The position numbers and the translations under genes were made by a program. A stretch of DNA of 64,000 nucleotides, taken from assembly GCF_003014575.1 (NCBI RefSeq), contig NZ_PYGF01000010.1, forward strand, positions 1 through 64,000, in the 5' to 3' direction. Of this stretch, positions 20,901-30,700 are shown piece after piece (within the stretch, counting starts at the first letter, position 1; the number at the start of each line of letters is the position of its first letter). This stretch comes from Cecembia rubra. GTDB lineage: Bacteria > Bacteroidota > Bacteroidia > Cytophagales > Cyclobacteriaceae. The notes under the pieces are model-generated. The model made no database searches and was not told the origin of the DNA. It saw only the letters and a list, made by a program, of their open reading frames with translations.

Positions 20901-23126
20901 CTCGGTATCGATATTGCAAACCTGAATATCGTACACATGAGGAACGTACCTCCCAATCCTGCGAACTATGCCCAAAGAAGTGGCCGTGCAGGAAGAAGTG
21001 GTCAGACAGCATTGGTTTTCGCTTACTGCTCCAGTACATCTCCACACGATAGGCACTATTTCAGGAATTCCATTGATATGGTTGCAGGAGTAGTCAAGGC
21101 TCCCAAGATAGACCTTGTAAATGAAGAACTCATGGCCTCTCATTTCAATGCCTTCATCTTCATGAACCTTGGCTTGACCAGTATTCAAACATCAGTAAAG
21201 GAGTTTATAGATGTAGAAAATCTAAAAGACTTACCGCTATTCAAAAAACTAACCGATTTCATTGAGGACCAACAGAACAGTTACAAAACCTATTGGATAG
21301 AAGGGTTCAAAAAAGTAGTCATTGACAAATACTCATATCTAAAAGATTCTGACTGGTTCACTGAGGAATGGTTACAAGTGAAAGCCACCAACTTCCTGTA
21401 TCATTTGGACAGAAGTTTTGACAGGTGGAGAACACTTTTCAGAAATGCCGCGAATTTGATTGAACGAGGTACCGCCATTATTAAGGACCCAACTTATGCT
21501 GCTGATAGCAGTCAGGCCAAAGAAGCCAAACGAATGGTCTCCATAGGTCAACGACAAAGAGACCTGTTGTTAAACGCGTCAAAAAGAGACGGTACTAACG
21601 AGTCCGAGTTTTATGTCTACAGGTATCTTGCTGCCGAAGGCTTCCTTCCGGGCTATAACTTCACGCGACTTCCGGTAAGGGCATTTATCGGAAAAAGAAG
21701 TCAGGACGAAGGCACTTTTATTTCAAGGCCAAGATTTATTGCACTCAGGGAATTTGGCCCTGGCAATCTGATTTACCATAGTGGCGGTAAATTCAGGATC
21801 ACAAGGATGCAGCTTTCGGATGCTGATGCCAAAACAGAATCGATCAAAATCTCCCAGAAAACTGGGTATGCCTGGCTTGGGGATGATGGTAAAGCAGCCA
21901 ATAATGATCCAATCACACAGGAAGCTCTAAAGGGTCAATCCAATGCCATGGTTTACAAGAATATCATGGAGTTGGTGGAATCGGATACCTGGCCTCAGGA
22001 AAGGATTTCTTCCGAGGAAGAAGAACGCATGTCTTCCGGATATGAGGTAGAGCAATATTTCAACTATCCCAAAGGAATAGACTTTACCAAAAAAGCAATC
22101 ATTAAAGCTTCCGGGCATCCGCTGATGAACCTGATCTTTTGTCCTGCCACAAGACTGATACAGGTCAATAAAAAGTGGAGATCATCTAAAGGAGACGATG
22201 CAGGTTTCATTATTGGGAAAGTTTCAGGAAAATGGTTAAAGCAGGCTGAAAAGGATAATCAGGACCGTGAAAATGACCCCGCCATGACCGTTCACCTGTA
22301 CACAACTGATACGGCTGACAGCCTTTACTTACAGCCCGTCAAAGCCTTGGAGCTGGATGAAGACGGGGTTGTTTCGCTGACTTACGCACTGAAAAGGGCC
22401 ATAGAACAGGTTTTCCAGATTGAGGAGTCAGAAGTAGGTGTTTGGTTCATGGGACCGGAGGAGTCAAGGAATATTCTCATTTATGAGTCTGCAGAAGGTA
22501 GCCTGGGAATTCTTTCCCAATTAGTAAAAAATCCTGATAGACTCAGGGATGTTTTTGAAGAAGCCTATAGACTGATGCACTTCGACCCTTTGACACAGGA
22601 AGATCTTTCTCCTGATAAACCAAAGGCAAGTTATGATGACCTGCTTTCCTATTACAATCAGAGGTATCATGATAAGCTGGACCGGTTCAAGATCAAAAAA
22701 GCACTTGAGCTACTGATGATATGTGATGTAGATATAACCGCATCAGGAAATAGTGGTCATTCAGACAGGTTCAGTCATTATCAGGAGCTGCTCAAAAACT
22801 ATGATGAGAATTCAGTCATGGAAAAAAAACTGATTGACTATTGCTATAATCAGGGTCTGGTTCTTCCTGACAGGACACAGGTCAACCTAAGCAAGATGGT
22901 AGGCTTCTATGTCAGTGCCGATTTTGTATTCCTGAATGAAGACAAGTCCATCAAGGCTGTGATTTTCTGTGACGGATCTGTCCATGACAAAAAAGAGGTA
23001 AGAGAGGATGATTCACACAAGCGGGGCATTCTTAGAGCAAACGGCATGGATGTGATAGAGTGGTATTATAAAGAGTCTATAGAAGAATTGGTTAATAGAA
23101 GAAAAGATATTTTTAGAAAAGCATGA
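17904..23126 (+). CDS. DEAD/DEAH helicase with DUF1998-like region and C-terminal REase-like domain (DrmA-DrmB-like fusion)
   Basis: 1740 residues. Helicase motifs: TSGTGSGKS (about 102-110), VFDELHTYRGRQGAD (about 218), TIGTSATMAS (about 252), SPTMELGID and QRSGRAGRSGQ (about 1000-1032). A long C-terminal region then carries 'REFGPGNLIYHSGGKFRI' (about 1280), the kind of phrase seen in DUF1998/DrmB proteins. The end ('VSADFVFLNEDKSIKAVIF', 'CDGSVHDKKE', about 1670-1700) looks like a Vsr/DUF559-type nuclease fold. In DISARM, DrmA (helicase) and DrmB (DUF1998) are separate; here both appear in one chain. It heads an operon, and its ATGA overlaps the start of the SNF2 gene. Helicase assignment is certain, DISARM role inferred. 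Confidence 0.88.
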   Translation: MQAFEVHNQIVKDYKDYLKSFNIIRDTRINKEVDKAFKEKEYIPEPLIQFNPSFKKAATLEGLVDEGVLHPEMNRVFKGYRLFTHQEQAIRLGSSGSSFIVTSGTGSGKSLTFLANIFNHLFNNPGKTGIKAILVYPMNALINSQEDEIKKFKENYGDDFPITFRKYTGQESDEKRKEVEAEMPDILMTNYMMLELLLTRGKEKAIRDSISKNLQFLVFDELHTYRGRQGADVAMLIRRLKALCQNKLITIGTSATMASGGEKLDEKQVVADVATEVFGEEFTKDQIIGETLETVTNPSSKLPGHFELQEVMTQKIDIDGSEESFRNHPLAIWLEREIALTTDQTGNIKRAKPLALSKIVERLNYVSKIDDPEKCEEYLMRFFEWSEKLNIKNASKRESFLPFKIHQFISQTGNVYVTLDERNKRKITLEDGRYLKESGEERFIFPVLFSRYSGYDFICVKKNFKDSKLEPREPDDLPNKITKDELKGSKEENRSKRKLTDQDFEAGYILLEEEGEELWNDDMIDSLPDTWWKEKKGEFVIDNFYEFRIPRKIYFNQLGKFSDEPQPGLNLTGWFISAPLFYDPTCGVIYDPRTRESTKLMKVGNVGRSTATTIATFSILKAQFDQKVKYADQKVMSFTDNRQDAALQTGHFNDFLMIGRLRSAIYRALKAAPEKKLTIENISDEVFKALSLKEAEYAKNPGDPDWPDEDNEKALKDYLKVIILYDLRRGWRYNTPNLEQCALLDIDYNRLDEFAAKDTFFEKDELLSKFDIETRQRVLLHILNYFRTAFAFDYYLFEEGNKTNLEERLKQRLDPDKEWSLQSDERLDHTPFLVYDRPGKTKKRMYLESISATSNLGKYIKRLFLKYKLDPIKGKALNEYISGICLLLKKGNFLSEKSIEGDKAVVSGFRLRVEKVIWKLGDGENILPDEVRINTTTDGLQIKPNAYFKRFYQQDFTAFDKFFIASEHTGQVPSAQRIDREIAFRKGDIAALYCSPTMELGIDIANLNIVHMRNVPPNPANYAQRSGRAGRSGQTALVFAYCSSTSPHDRHYFRNSIDMVAGVVKAPKIDLVNEELMASHFNAFIFMNLGLTSIQTSVKEFIDVENLKDLPLFKKLTDFIEDQQNSYKTYWIEGFKKVVIDKYSYLKDSDWFTEEWLQVKATNFLYHLDRSFDRWRTLFRNAANLIERGTAIIKDPTYAADSSQAKEAKRMVSIGQRQRDLLLNASKRDGTNESEFYVYRYLAAEGFLPGYNFTRLPVRAFIGKRSQDEGTFISRPRFIALREFGPGNLIYHSGGKFRITRMQLSDADAKTESIKISQKTGYAWLGDDGKAANNDPITQEALKGQSNAMVYKNIMELVESDTWPQERISSEEEERMSSGYEVEQYFNYPKGIDFTKKAIIKASGHPLMNLIFCPATRLIQVNKKWRSSKGDDAGFIIGKVSGKWLKQAEKDNQDRENDPAMTVHLYTTDTADSLYLQPVKALELDEDGVVSLTYALKRAIEQVFQIEESEVGVWFMGPEESRNILIYESAEGSLGILSQLVKNPDRLRDVFEEAYRLMHFDPLTQEDLSPDKPKASYDDLLSYYNQRYHDKLDRFKIKKALELLMICDVDITASGNSGHSDRFSHYQELLKNYDENSVMEKKLIDYCYNQGLVLPDRTQVNLSKMVGFYVSADFVFLNEDKSIKAVIFCDGSVHDKKEVREDDSHKRGILRANGMDVIEWYYKESIEELVNRRKDIFRKA

Positions 23127-25951
23127 TAACCAAAGAAAAACCATCTCCGGGCAAACTGATTTCCCTGAGGGGAAGAGAATGGGTAGTACTGCCCTCTGAT
23201 GATGTAGATATATTGAAAGTGAAACCCTTGGGTGGTTCGGATGATGAAGCCACAGGCATTTATCTGCCCTTGCAGATCAAGGAAGATGAATGGAAGGAAG
23301 CCAAGTTTCCTGAACCCAAAAGAAATGATCTGGGGGATTTCGAAACAGCTAAGCTTCTTTTCGAGGCTTCACGTCTTTCTTTTAGGAATGCATCTGGTCC
23401 CTTTAGGGCTATGGGTAAGCTGTCGTTTAGACCTCGATCCTATCAGATTGTCCCGTTAGTAATGGCCCTGAAGCAAGATGTTGTACGGCTCTTGATAGCG
23501 GATGATGTTGGGATTGGTAAAACTGTGGAAGCTTTGATCATTTTAAGGGAAATGATCGAACGGGCAGAAGTTAAACGATTTGCTGTGATTTGCCAGCCTC
23601 ACCTTTGTGAACAGTGGCAAAAAGAACTCAAGGACAAACTGGATATCGATGCAGAAATCATTCGAAGCAGTACAGTTTCTTCCTTGGAAAGAAAGATAAC
23701 TGGCTCTGAGAGTATCTTCAAAGCCTTTCCTTACCAGGTCATATCCATCGACTATATCAAAAACGACCGTAGGAAACCCATCTTTCTCAACGACTGCCCC
23801 GAATTTGTCATCGTAGATGAAGCGCATACGGCAACGATGCCAGCTGGTGCAAGTTCCCCCTCCCAACAGCAACGTTATCACCTTCTACATGATCTTTCCA
23901 AAGTGGAAAGCAGACATTTGTTGTTATTGACAGCTACACCACACAGCGGAAAAGACGAGGAATTTCAATCCTTGCTTGGTTTACTCAAACCTGAATTCGG
24001 AAAGCTGAATATGGAATCCTTGGATCAAAAAAACAGGGAGGCCATGGCCAAGCATTTTATCCAAAGAAAGCGGGAGAATATTCGAAAGTGGTTATCAGAA
24101 GAAACACTTTTTCCAGAAAGGGATACCAAAGAAGTTGCTTACAAACTTTCAACAGATTACCGTGAACTTTTCACCGATGCACAGGCATTTGCCAGAGGAT
24201 TGACACAGGGAGCGGAGCAGCATAAAGGTCTCAAAGGAAAATATTGGGCAGCATTGGCCTTGCTCAGGGGAATCATGTCCTCTCCTGCTGCTGGTCTTGA
24301 AATGCTGAAAGGAAGGATCCAGCGAACCCAGGAAGAAACCGAAGCTGTTGCATACGAAGAGAATCCTGTCATCGAGCGGATTGAAGAAGATACAGATTCC
24401 ACACAAATGGAATTATTGGATCAAGCAGGGCTGGAAGATTCCGAATTGAGCGCTTTATTTATGCTGGCTGAAAAATTAGAAGATCTTTCAGGAATCAAGC
24501 AAGATTACAAAGCCAACGAAGCAGCTAAAATCATCAAACAATGGTTAAAGGAAGGCTATCAGCCCATCATCTTTTGTAAATACATCGCTACAGCCAAATA
24601 CCTTGCTGACATCCTTCGGGAAGAATTGCCAAAATCAATCGAAGTACAGGCCATTACTTCGGAACTCCCTGATGAACAGCGAAAAGAGAAGATTGATCTT
24701 ATGGGGCATTCGGAAAGAAGAGTGCTTGTAGCCACAGATTGCTTGAGTGAGGGGATCAATTTACAGGATCATTTTAACGCCGTGTTGCATTATGACTTGC
24801 CTTGGAATCCCAATAGACTTGAACAACGGGAAGGACGTGTAGACCGCTATGGTCAGCGAAGTGAAACTGTGAAGACCTGGTTGCTTTGGGGTGAAGATAA
24901 TCCGATCGATGCCATTGTATTGAAAGTTCTTATCCGAAAAGTTCGGGATATTCAAAAGTCTACAGGCGTCAGCATCAGTTTGGGTGAAGACAACCGATCC
25001 ATCATGGATGCAGTCTTGAATGAAGTGCTTTTAGATCCCAAGAAAGCCTTGCAGGCCAGTCAGACTTCCATTGACTTTGGAAGTGATTACCATCAAGCTA
25101 TCATAACCAAGGAACTGGAGAGAGCAAAGGAGAAGGCAAAAAACCTGAGAAGTATTTTTGCGCACATGGCCGTTCCTCAGGAAGAAATAGAAAATGACCT
25201 GAAAGCAGTAGATGAAGCTATTGGTGACATCAAATCAGTGGAAACATTGGTGCTCAATGGAATTGTACATTTAAAGGGTTCCTACGAGAAACAGGAAAAA
25301 GGCTACAAACTATTTATCCAAAACCTTCCTGCCCATATACGAGAGACCTTAGGAACCAAAACAAGCTATTCCATCAGTTTCCATTCCCCTACTCCTGAAG
25401 GATTTATCTACATAGGCAGGAACCATAAATTCACAGAACAGCTCTGTCAGTTCCTGCTTTCTCTGGCCTTCGAGTCCAAAGCGGATTTTGACCAGGTCGC
25501 AAGAGCATCTGTAATCATGACGGATCAAGTGACAATTCAAACGACTATTATCCAATTCAGGGTCAGGAATGTAATCAAGGAGGTTCAAAGCAAAGTCGAA
25601 AATATCTCAGAGGAAATGTACCTCTGGGGATTTGAGGGCAATGCCATTGACGGGAAAACCTTGGATTATCAAACCTGCAAAACCCTATTTTTTGAAGCAG
25701 AAAGTAGCCAAAATCTTAGTGGGGAACGACAACAGGATGTCTTCGAAAACCAAATGGTCTTGTTCCAGAATAAAATCAATCAGTTTACCGACCTGGCAGA
25801 GGAGCGCGCAGTGAAACTGGTAGAAGCCCATGGACGCTTCAAAGCCTTGGTCGGTGGCAAACGCTACGAAGCTGTACATCCCATTCTTCCTCCGGATATT
25901 CTTGGGGTATATGTATTTCTTCCCCAACCAAAAGCATTTGTATTAGACTGA
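23123..25951 (+). CDS. SNF2/RapA-type helicase (DrmD-like)
   Basis: 942 residues. Motif I IADDVGIGKTVEA (about 125), DEAH box VDEAHTATMP (about 231), motif III LLLTATPHSGK (about 270). The C-terminal helicase half has ATDCLSEGINLQ and the motif VI stretch LEQREGRVDRYGQ (about 565-578). This is the HepA/RapA branch of SF2, dsDNA translocases; class 1 DISARM encodes such a protein as DrmD. The start overlaps the upstream helicase stop by 4 bp and the next ATG follows the stop by one base, so the three genes should be co-translated. There is no nuclease domain in this protein. Confidence 0.9.
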   Translation: MITKEKPSPGKLISLRGREWVVLPSDDVDILKVKPLGGSDDEATGIYLPLQIKEDEWKEAKFPEPKRNDLGDFETAKLLFEASRLSFRNASGPFRAMGKLSFRPRSYQIVPLVMALKQDVVRLLIADDVGIGKTVEALIILREMIERAEVKRFAVICQPHLCEQWQKELKDKLDIDAEIIRSSTVSSLERKITGSESIFKAFPYQVISIDYIKNDRRKPIFLNDCPEFVIVDEAHTATMPAGASSPSQQQRYHLLHDLSKVESRHLLLLTATPHSGKDEEFQSLLGLLKPEFGKLNMESLDQKNREAMAKHFIQRKRENIRKWLSEETLFPERDTKEVAYKLSTDYRELFTDAQAFARGLTQGAEQHKGLKGKYWAALALLRGIMSSPAAGLEMLKGRIQRTQEETEAVAYEENPVIERIEEDTDSTQMELLDQAGLEDSELSALFMLAEKLEDLSGIKQDYKANEAAKIIKQWLKEGYQPIIFCKYIATAKYLADILREELPKSIEVQAITSELPDEQRKEKIDLMGHSERRVLVATDCLSEGINLQDHFNAVLHYDLPWNPNRLEQREGRVDRYGQRSETVKTWLLWGEDNPIDAIVLKVLIRKVRDIQKSTGVSISLGEDNRSIMDAVLNEVLLDPKKALQASQTSIDFGSDYHQAIITKELERAKEKAKNLRSIFAHMAVPQEEIENDLKAVDEAIGDIKSVETLVLNGIVHLKGSYEKQEKGYKLFIQNLPAHIRETLGTKTSYSISFHSPTPEGFIYIGRNHKFTEQLCQFLLSLAFESKADFDQVARASVIMTDQVTIQTTIIQFRVRNVIKEVQSKVENISEEMYLWGFEGNAIDGKTLDYQTCKTLFFEAESSQNLSGERQQDVFENQMVLFQNKINQFTDLAEERAVKLVEAHGRFKALVGGKRYEAVHPILPPDILGVYVFLPQPKAFVLD

Positions 25952-25952
25952 T

Positions 25953-27485
25953 ATGGCGCTCCCTATCAACATATTGGACCTGATCAAAGGGCGAGCGGTA
26001 GAATCCGAGCGTATTGAGTACAAGAAAGGCTGGAATCCCGGCCCAATCTATCGCTCTATCTGCGCTTTTGCCAATGACTTCGATGACATCGGAGGAGGCT
26101 ATATCATTGTGGGGATAGCCGAAGAAAATGGCCGGCCTGTCTTACCTCCCTTGGGGCTCAATGACGATGAGATCGATGCGATACTTAAGGAAATGGTTTC
26201 CTTCAACAACCTGATCAATCCTGCTTATCATCCCAAAATCAGTATCGAAGAAATAGAAGGCAAAAAAATCCTGGTGATATGGGTATTTGCAGGTGACAAC
26301 AGACCTTATGAAGTTCCTGACGAAATCAAAGCCAAGGAAAAGAAATACCAATACTACATCCGCTATGGTTCCAGTTCGATCAAGGTCAACAAAAGTCAAA
26401 AGGAAGAACTGATTGCCCTTAGTGGAAAGACTCCTTTTGATGATCGACCCAATACACAGGTAAGCTTTGATGAGATATCGCTGACCTTACTGCGGGATTA
26501 CTTGAGAAAGGTCGAAAGCAAGCTTTTGGACTCCATGGAATCCTTAACCAAGGAACAACTGCTTTCCCAAATGCAGCTTTTGTATGGCCCACCGGAAAGA
26601 CGGCATCCAAGGAATGTAGCCTTGATGATGTTTACCGACAATCCGGAGAAATACTTCCCTTATTCCCGAGTAGAAATTGTCCATTTCCCGAACGGTGAAG
26701 CCGCTGATGACTTTATTGAAGTTCCCAATATTTCAGGTCCCGTAGATCAAATGATCAACCGTACCTTAGAATATTTGAGAATTAATGTCCTTCGTCAAAA
26801 GACGACCAAAGTAAAGGAACAGGCGGAATCCTTGAAAGTTTGGAATTACCCTTATCAAGCAATGGAAGAGATCATCGCCAATGCGCTATACCATCGGGAT
26901 TATCAAACCCGTGAACCTGTGGAGATTCGGATATATCCAGATCAAATAATGGTGATTAACTATGGAGGACCTGATCGGAGTATTCGTCTTTCGGAGTTTA
27001 AGAAGGGTGCAGTATTTCCCAGAAGATATAGGAATAGACGTTTGGGGGATTTTCTAAAGGAATTGGATCTTACCGAAGGTAAAGCCACCGGTATTCCTAC
27101 TATCACGAAGGCTTTGGAAGAAAATGGTTCTCCTCAAGCTGTGTTCGATACAGATGAAGACCGTTCTTACTTTCATGTGACGGTTCCGATTCATCCTGAA
27201 TTCCGGGTATCAACTAAAGTTCATAAATCATCAACTAAAGTTCGCAAGAAATCAGTTTTGAGTTCGCAAGAAATCATAGATAAGTTCGGTGAAAATGCGC
27301 TTAAGATCCTTCTTCTATTGAGAGAAGACGGGAAAATCACTGCGGCCGAACTGGCTCAAAAAATTCATCTTTCCAGTAGGGCGGTTCAGAAAAACATCCA
27401 TAAAATGCGTTCAGAGAGTATTTTGGATCGGGAAGGGCCTACCAAATCAGGTAAATGGATCATCTTGGTGGACATTGATGAATAA
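25953..27485 (+). CDS. AlbA_2/Schlafen-type ATP-binding regulator with C-terminal winged helix
   Basis: 510 residues. The N-terminal 120 residues are an AlbA_2 (Schlafen-like) domain ('ESERIEYKKG', 'GGGYIIVGIAEENG'). The middle is a GHKL-type ATPase C-terminal domain ('EEIIANALYHRDYQTREP' about 303, 'VINYGGPDRSIRLSEF', 'GRRLGDFL'-like). After a repeat-encoded linker (S-T-K-V-H/R-K repeats, about 422-445) the end is a winged helix ('LSSRAVQKNIHKMRSE', about 480). Such proteins are usually annotated as ATP-dependent DNA helicase/transcriptional regulators and accompany defence loci. It follows the SNF2 gene by one base. The linker repeats continue as DNA repeats downstream, so the protein may bind and control that region; this is inference. 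Confidence 0.85.
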   Translation: MALPINILDLIKGRAVESERIEYKKGWNPGPIYRSICAFANDFDDIGGGYIIVGIAEENGRPVLPPLGLNDDEIDAILKEMVSFNNLINPAYHPKISIEEIEGKKILVIWVFAGDNRPYEVPDEIKAKEKKYQYYIRYGSSSIKVNKSQKEELIALSGKTPFDDRPNTQVSFDEISLTLLRDYLRKVESKLLDSMESLTKEQLLSQMQLLYGPPERRHPRNVALMMFTDNPEKYFPYSRVEIVHFPNGEAADDFIEVPNISGPVDQMINRTLEYLRINVLRQKTTKVKEQAESLKVWNYPYQAMEEIIANALYHRDYQTREPVEIRIYPDQIMVINYGGPDRSIRLSEFKKGAVFPRRYRNRRLGDFLKELDLTEGKATGIPTITKALEENGSPQAVFDTDEDRSYFHVTVPIHPEFRVSTKVHKSSTKVRKKSVLSSQEIIDKFGENALKILLLLREDGKITAAELAQKIHLSSRAVQKNIHKMRSESILDREGPTKSGKWIILVDIDE

Positions 27486-27705
27486 GCTCAGCCGTACTTT
27501 GAGCACATTAAAAGAGCGTGATTACGAGTTCGTAAGAAAAGAGATGCAGTTCGTAAGAAACCTATTTTGAGTTCGTAAGAAATGTAAATCAGTTCGTAAT
27601 AAAAATTCAATTTGAGTTCGGAAGAAACTGGTTTTCGGTTCGGAAGAAATAGTCAAAAAGTTCGGAAAAAACCGAAATGAGTTCGGAGTAAAGTTCGGAG
27701 AAAAA
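27218..27705. repeat. ~22-bp AGTTCG repeats spanning a coding linker and the following gap
   Basis: The word AGTTCG(T/G/C)AAGAAA recurs about every 21-22 bp. Four copies are inside the AlbA_2 gene (27218, 27239, 27261, 27283), encoding its linker. Nine are in the non-coding gap before the methyltransferase (27527, 27548, 27570, 27591, 27615, 27637, 27659, 27680, 27692). Spacing is close to two helical turns, so the noncoding set presents one helical face, as iterons or multi-copy operators do. Spacing is far too short for CRISPR. Confidence 0.85.
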
Positions 27706-27736
27706 ATTTTAACAAGAAGTAAAGCAAAAGGAATAT

Positions 27737-30700
27737 ATGACTTTCCCAAGCATAACCATACAAGGAAATATTGTTTCAGGTGAGATACTGGACAAGCTCG
27801 CCACAGAGGATATCAAATACCAGAATCCGGCTGATTTTGGGCTCGGCAAAAACGTTAAGGTACGGGACGAGATCGGCTTGGCCTGGGCTTCGGCACGGGG
27901 ATACTGGCAGGCATTTAAGATGCGGAGAGAACGAATAGCCGAAGAGGAAAGTGGTACTTCTGAAACCCGTAACTTCTGGATGCTTCCTTTCCTGATGACC
28001 TTGGGTTATGAGGTAGATAAATCTAATGCAGAAGTCCTCGATGGCAAGACATACGCCATCAGCCATCGGGCTTCCAATCTTTCGGGATTTCCTGTGCATA
28101 TCATGGGTATCAACGACAGCTTGGACAAGCGTAGGGAAACAGGTGGTCCAAGACTTTCTCCCCACGCCTTGGTGCAGGAATACCTGAACAAAACCGATAA
28201 TTTCCTCTATGCCATAGTCACAAATGGCAAGCACCTAAGGTTGCTCCGCGATGCCACTCGATTGGTAAGGTTGACCTATCTGGAATTTGATCTGGAAAAG
28301 ATGATGGAGGAAGAGCTCTTTTCGGATTTTGCAGTGCTTTATCGTATCCTTCATGCCTCCCGTATGCCCAAAGACAAAGGGGAAGGGGAAACATCCTTTA
28401 TGGAGTATTACCATCAGGAGTCCTTGGCATCAGGAACCCGTATCCGTGAAAAGCTCTCTGAAGCAGTGGAAAGCTCCATCAAACGGTTGGGCAACGGCTT
28501 CTTAAAACATCCCGATAACCATGAATTACGGGCCATGGTGCAGTCCGGGGAACTGACGGGTAAACAATATTACCTCTACCTGCTGCGCCTGATCTACCGA
28601 TTCCTGTTTCTGCTCGTGACGGAAGACCGCAGTCTGGTCTATCCGGAAAAGCGGGATGCCGAACTCACCCGACTGCGCAAGATCTATTATGACTTCTACA
28701 GCATGGATCGGGTTCGCAAGCTCGCCATTCGCAAGATCTTTGTGGAAGGAGCCAAGCATGACCTCTGGGAAAATATCAAGATAACCTTCCGCCTCTTTGA
28801 AGCAGCGAAGTATGGAGAAAAGCTGGGCATCAAACCGCTTGGATCGGGGATTTTTCATCCCTCGGCCTTGGGTGCTTTGGGAGATAGCAAACTGAAAAAT
28901 GAAGACCTGCTTTTCGTCATCCATAGGCTTTGCTACTTTATGGACGAAGAGCGCAAACAATTGGTAAAAGTCAACTTCGGTGACTTAGACGTGGAAGAAT
29001 TTGGTTCAGTGTATCAGGGACTCCTGGAGTTCGAGCCGATATTTTCCGAACTGGAAACCTCCCCGAGCTTTGGCTTTGTGGCAGGTACAGAACGTTCTTC
29101 CTCTGGTTCCCACTATACACCCGAGGAACTTGTTCGTCCGCTGATCCAGCATTCTTTGGAATATATCATTCAGGACTGTCTGGAAAAACCCGAGGAAAGG
29201 CTAAAGCTTCCCGCCCCAAACACACCCAAATCTATCCTTCAGGAACGTGCCCTGTTAGCCATCAAAGTCTGTGATATCTCCTGCGGGAGTGGTCATATCC
29301 TCCTTTCTGCAGCCCGAAGGATAGGCACGGAACTGGCGAAGGTCCGCACCGGTGAGGATCAGCCCACTCCCACAGCCATGCGTCAGGCCGTGCGGGATGT
29401 GATACGGGAGTGTATCTATGGCGTGGATAAGAATCCACTGGCTGTAGAACTCTGTAAAGTAGCGTTATGGCTGGAAGCACATAACCCTGGAGAACCACTG
29501 AACTTCCTCGATCATAAAATCAAATGTGGAGATGCCATCGTAGGACTGGCCCATAAAGAAGAACTGGAGCGAGGTATCGCAGATGATGCCTTCAAAGCCC
29601 TGCCAGGAGATGACAAGACGATTGCTACTCAGTTCAGGAAAAGGAATAAAGAAGAGCGAGAGCGTAAAGACCAGCTCACCATGGACTATTCTATGGATGT
29701 GAATGAAGCAGTCAATAAGGCCATCGAGCAGTTTCAACTCTTTAAAAACCTTCCTGAGCGCACACCTGAGGAGATCGAAGCCAAGCAGAAGAAGTTTATG
29801 GAACTGAACAAGGGGACGACTTATGCCCGACTGAAAAGTCTGGCAGATATGCAGGTAGCACAGTTCTTTATCCCCAAAACAACTGATCAAAAAAGCTATA
29901 TCTGTACCGATGCCACCTATCGCAAATACCTTCGGGAAAGGACTATACCAACAGGAATGCCACCTGCCAAAGCTGAGGGCTTAGCTCAGGAAAAAGGCTT
30001 TTTCCATTACTTCCTGGAGTTTCCGGAAGTTTTTGCTGAAAGCAAAAATCCTGAGGGTACCGAAGGATCACAAGGAGGGTTTGATTGTATTCTGGGGAAT
30101 CCGCCTTACTTAGGGGGAAAAAAAATATCAGGATTTTATGGAGATCAATATTTGAATTTTATTCATTTTTCCCATCCATTGATTCGTGGTCAGGCTGACC
30201 TTGTAACTTACTTTTTAAAAAACATTTTTAAACTGATATATAAAAATGGTTTTTTGTCAATAATCACAACTAACTCCATCTCAGATGGAGATACAAGAAT
30301 AGGTGGCTTATTTTCATTAATTAATGAAGGGGCTACTATAAATAGCGCACTTACTTCTAAACCATGGCCAGGTGAGGCTAAGCTAATTATTTCCATTTTT
30401 TCAGTTGTAAAAAATAGCCAATTCAATAACATTTTTTTAAATAATTCAAGAGTTAATGGGATAACATCCTTTTTAACAGAAGGAATAGAAGATATGGGAA
30501 AGTTTGTTTTGGCATCCAATTCAAATATTATGTTCAGGGGTGTAGATTTTGGAGGAGATGGTTTTATTATTTCTGAAGAAGAAAAAAATGATTTTATAAA
30601 CAGAGACTCGAAGAATCGAAGTGTTTTATTTGGGCTAATGAATAGCCAAGATTTCAATAATTCATTTGATCATAGTCCATCACGTACAATAATTGGTTTC

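Noticed and set aside
27218-27705. CRISPR array candidate
   Set aside because: The repeat period is only ~22 bp, with ~9-base variable gaps and part of it inside a coding sequence; no spacer-sized unique segments and no cas genes.
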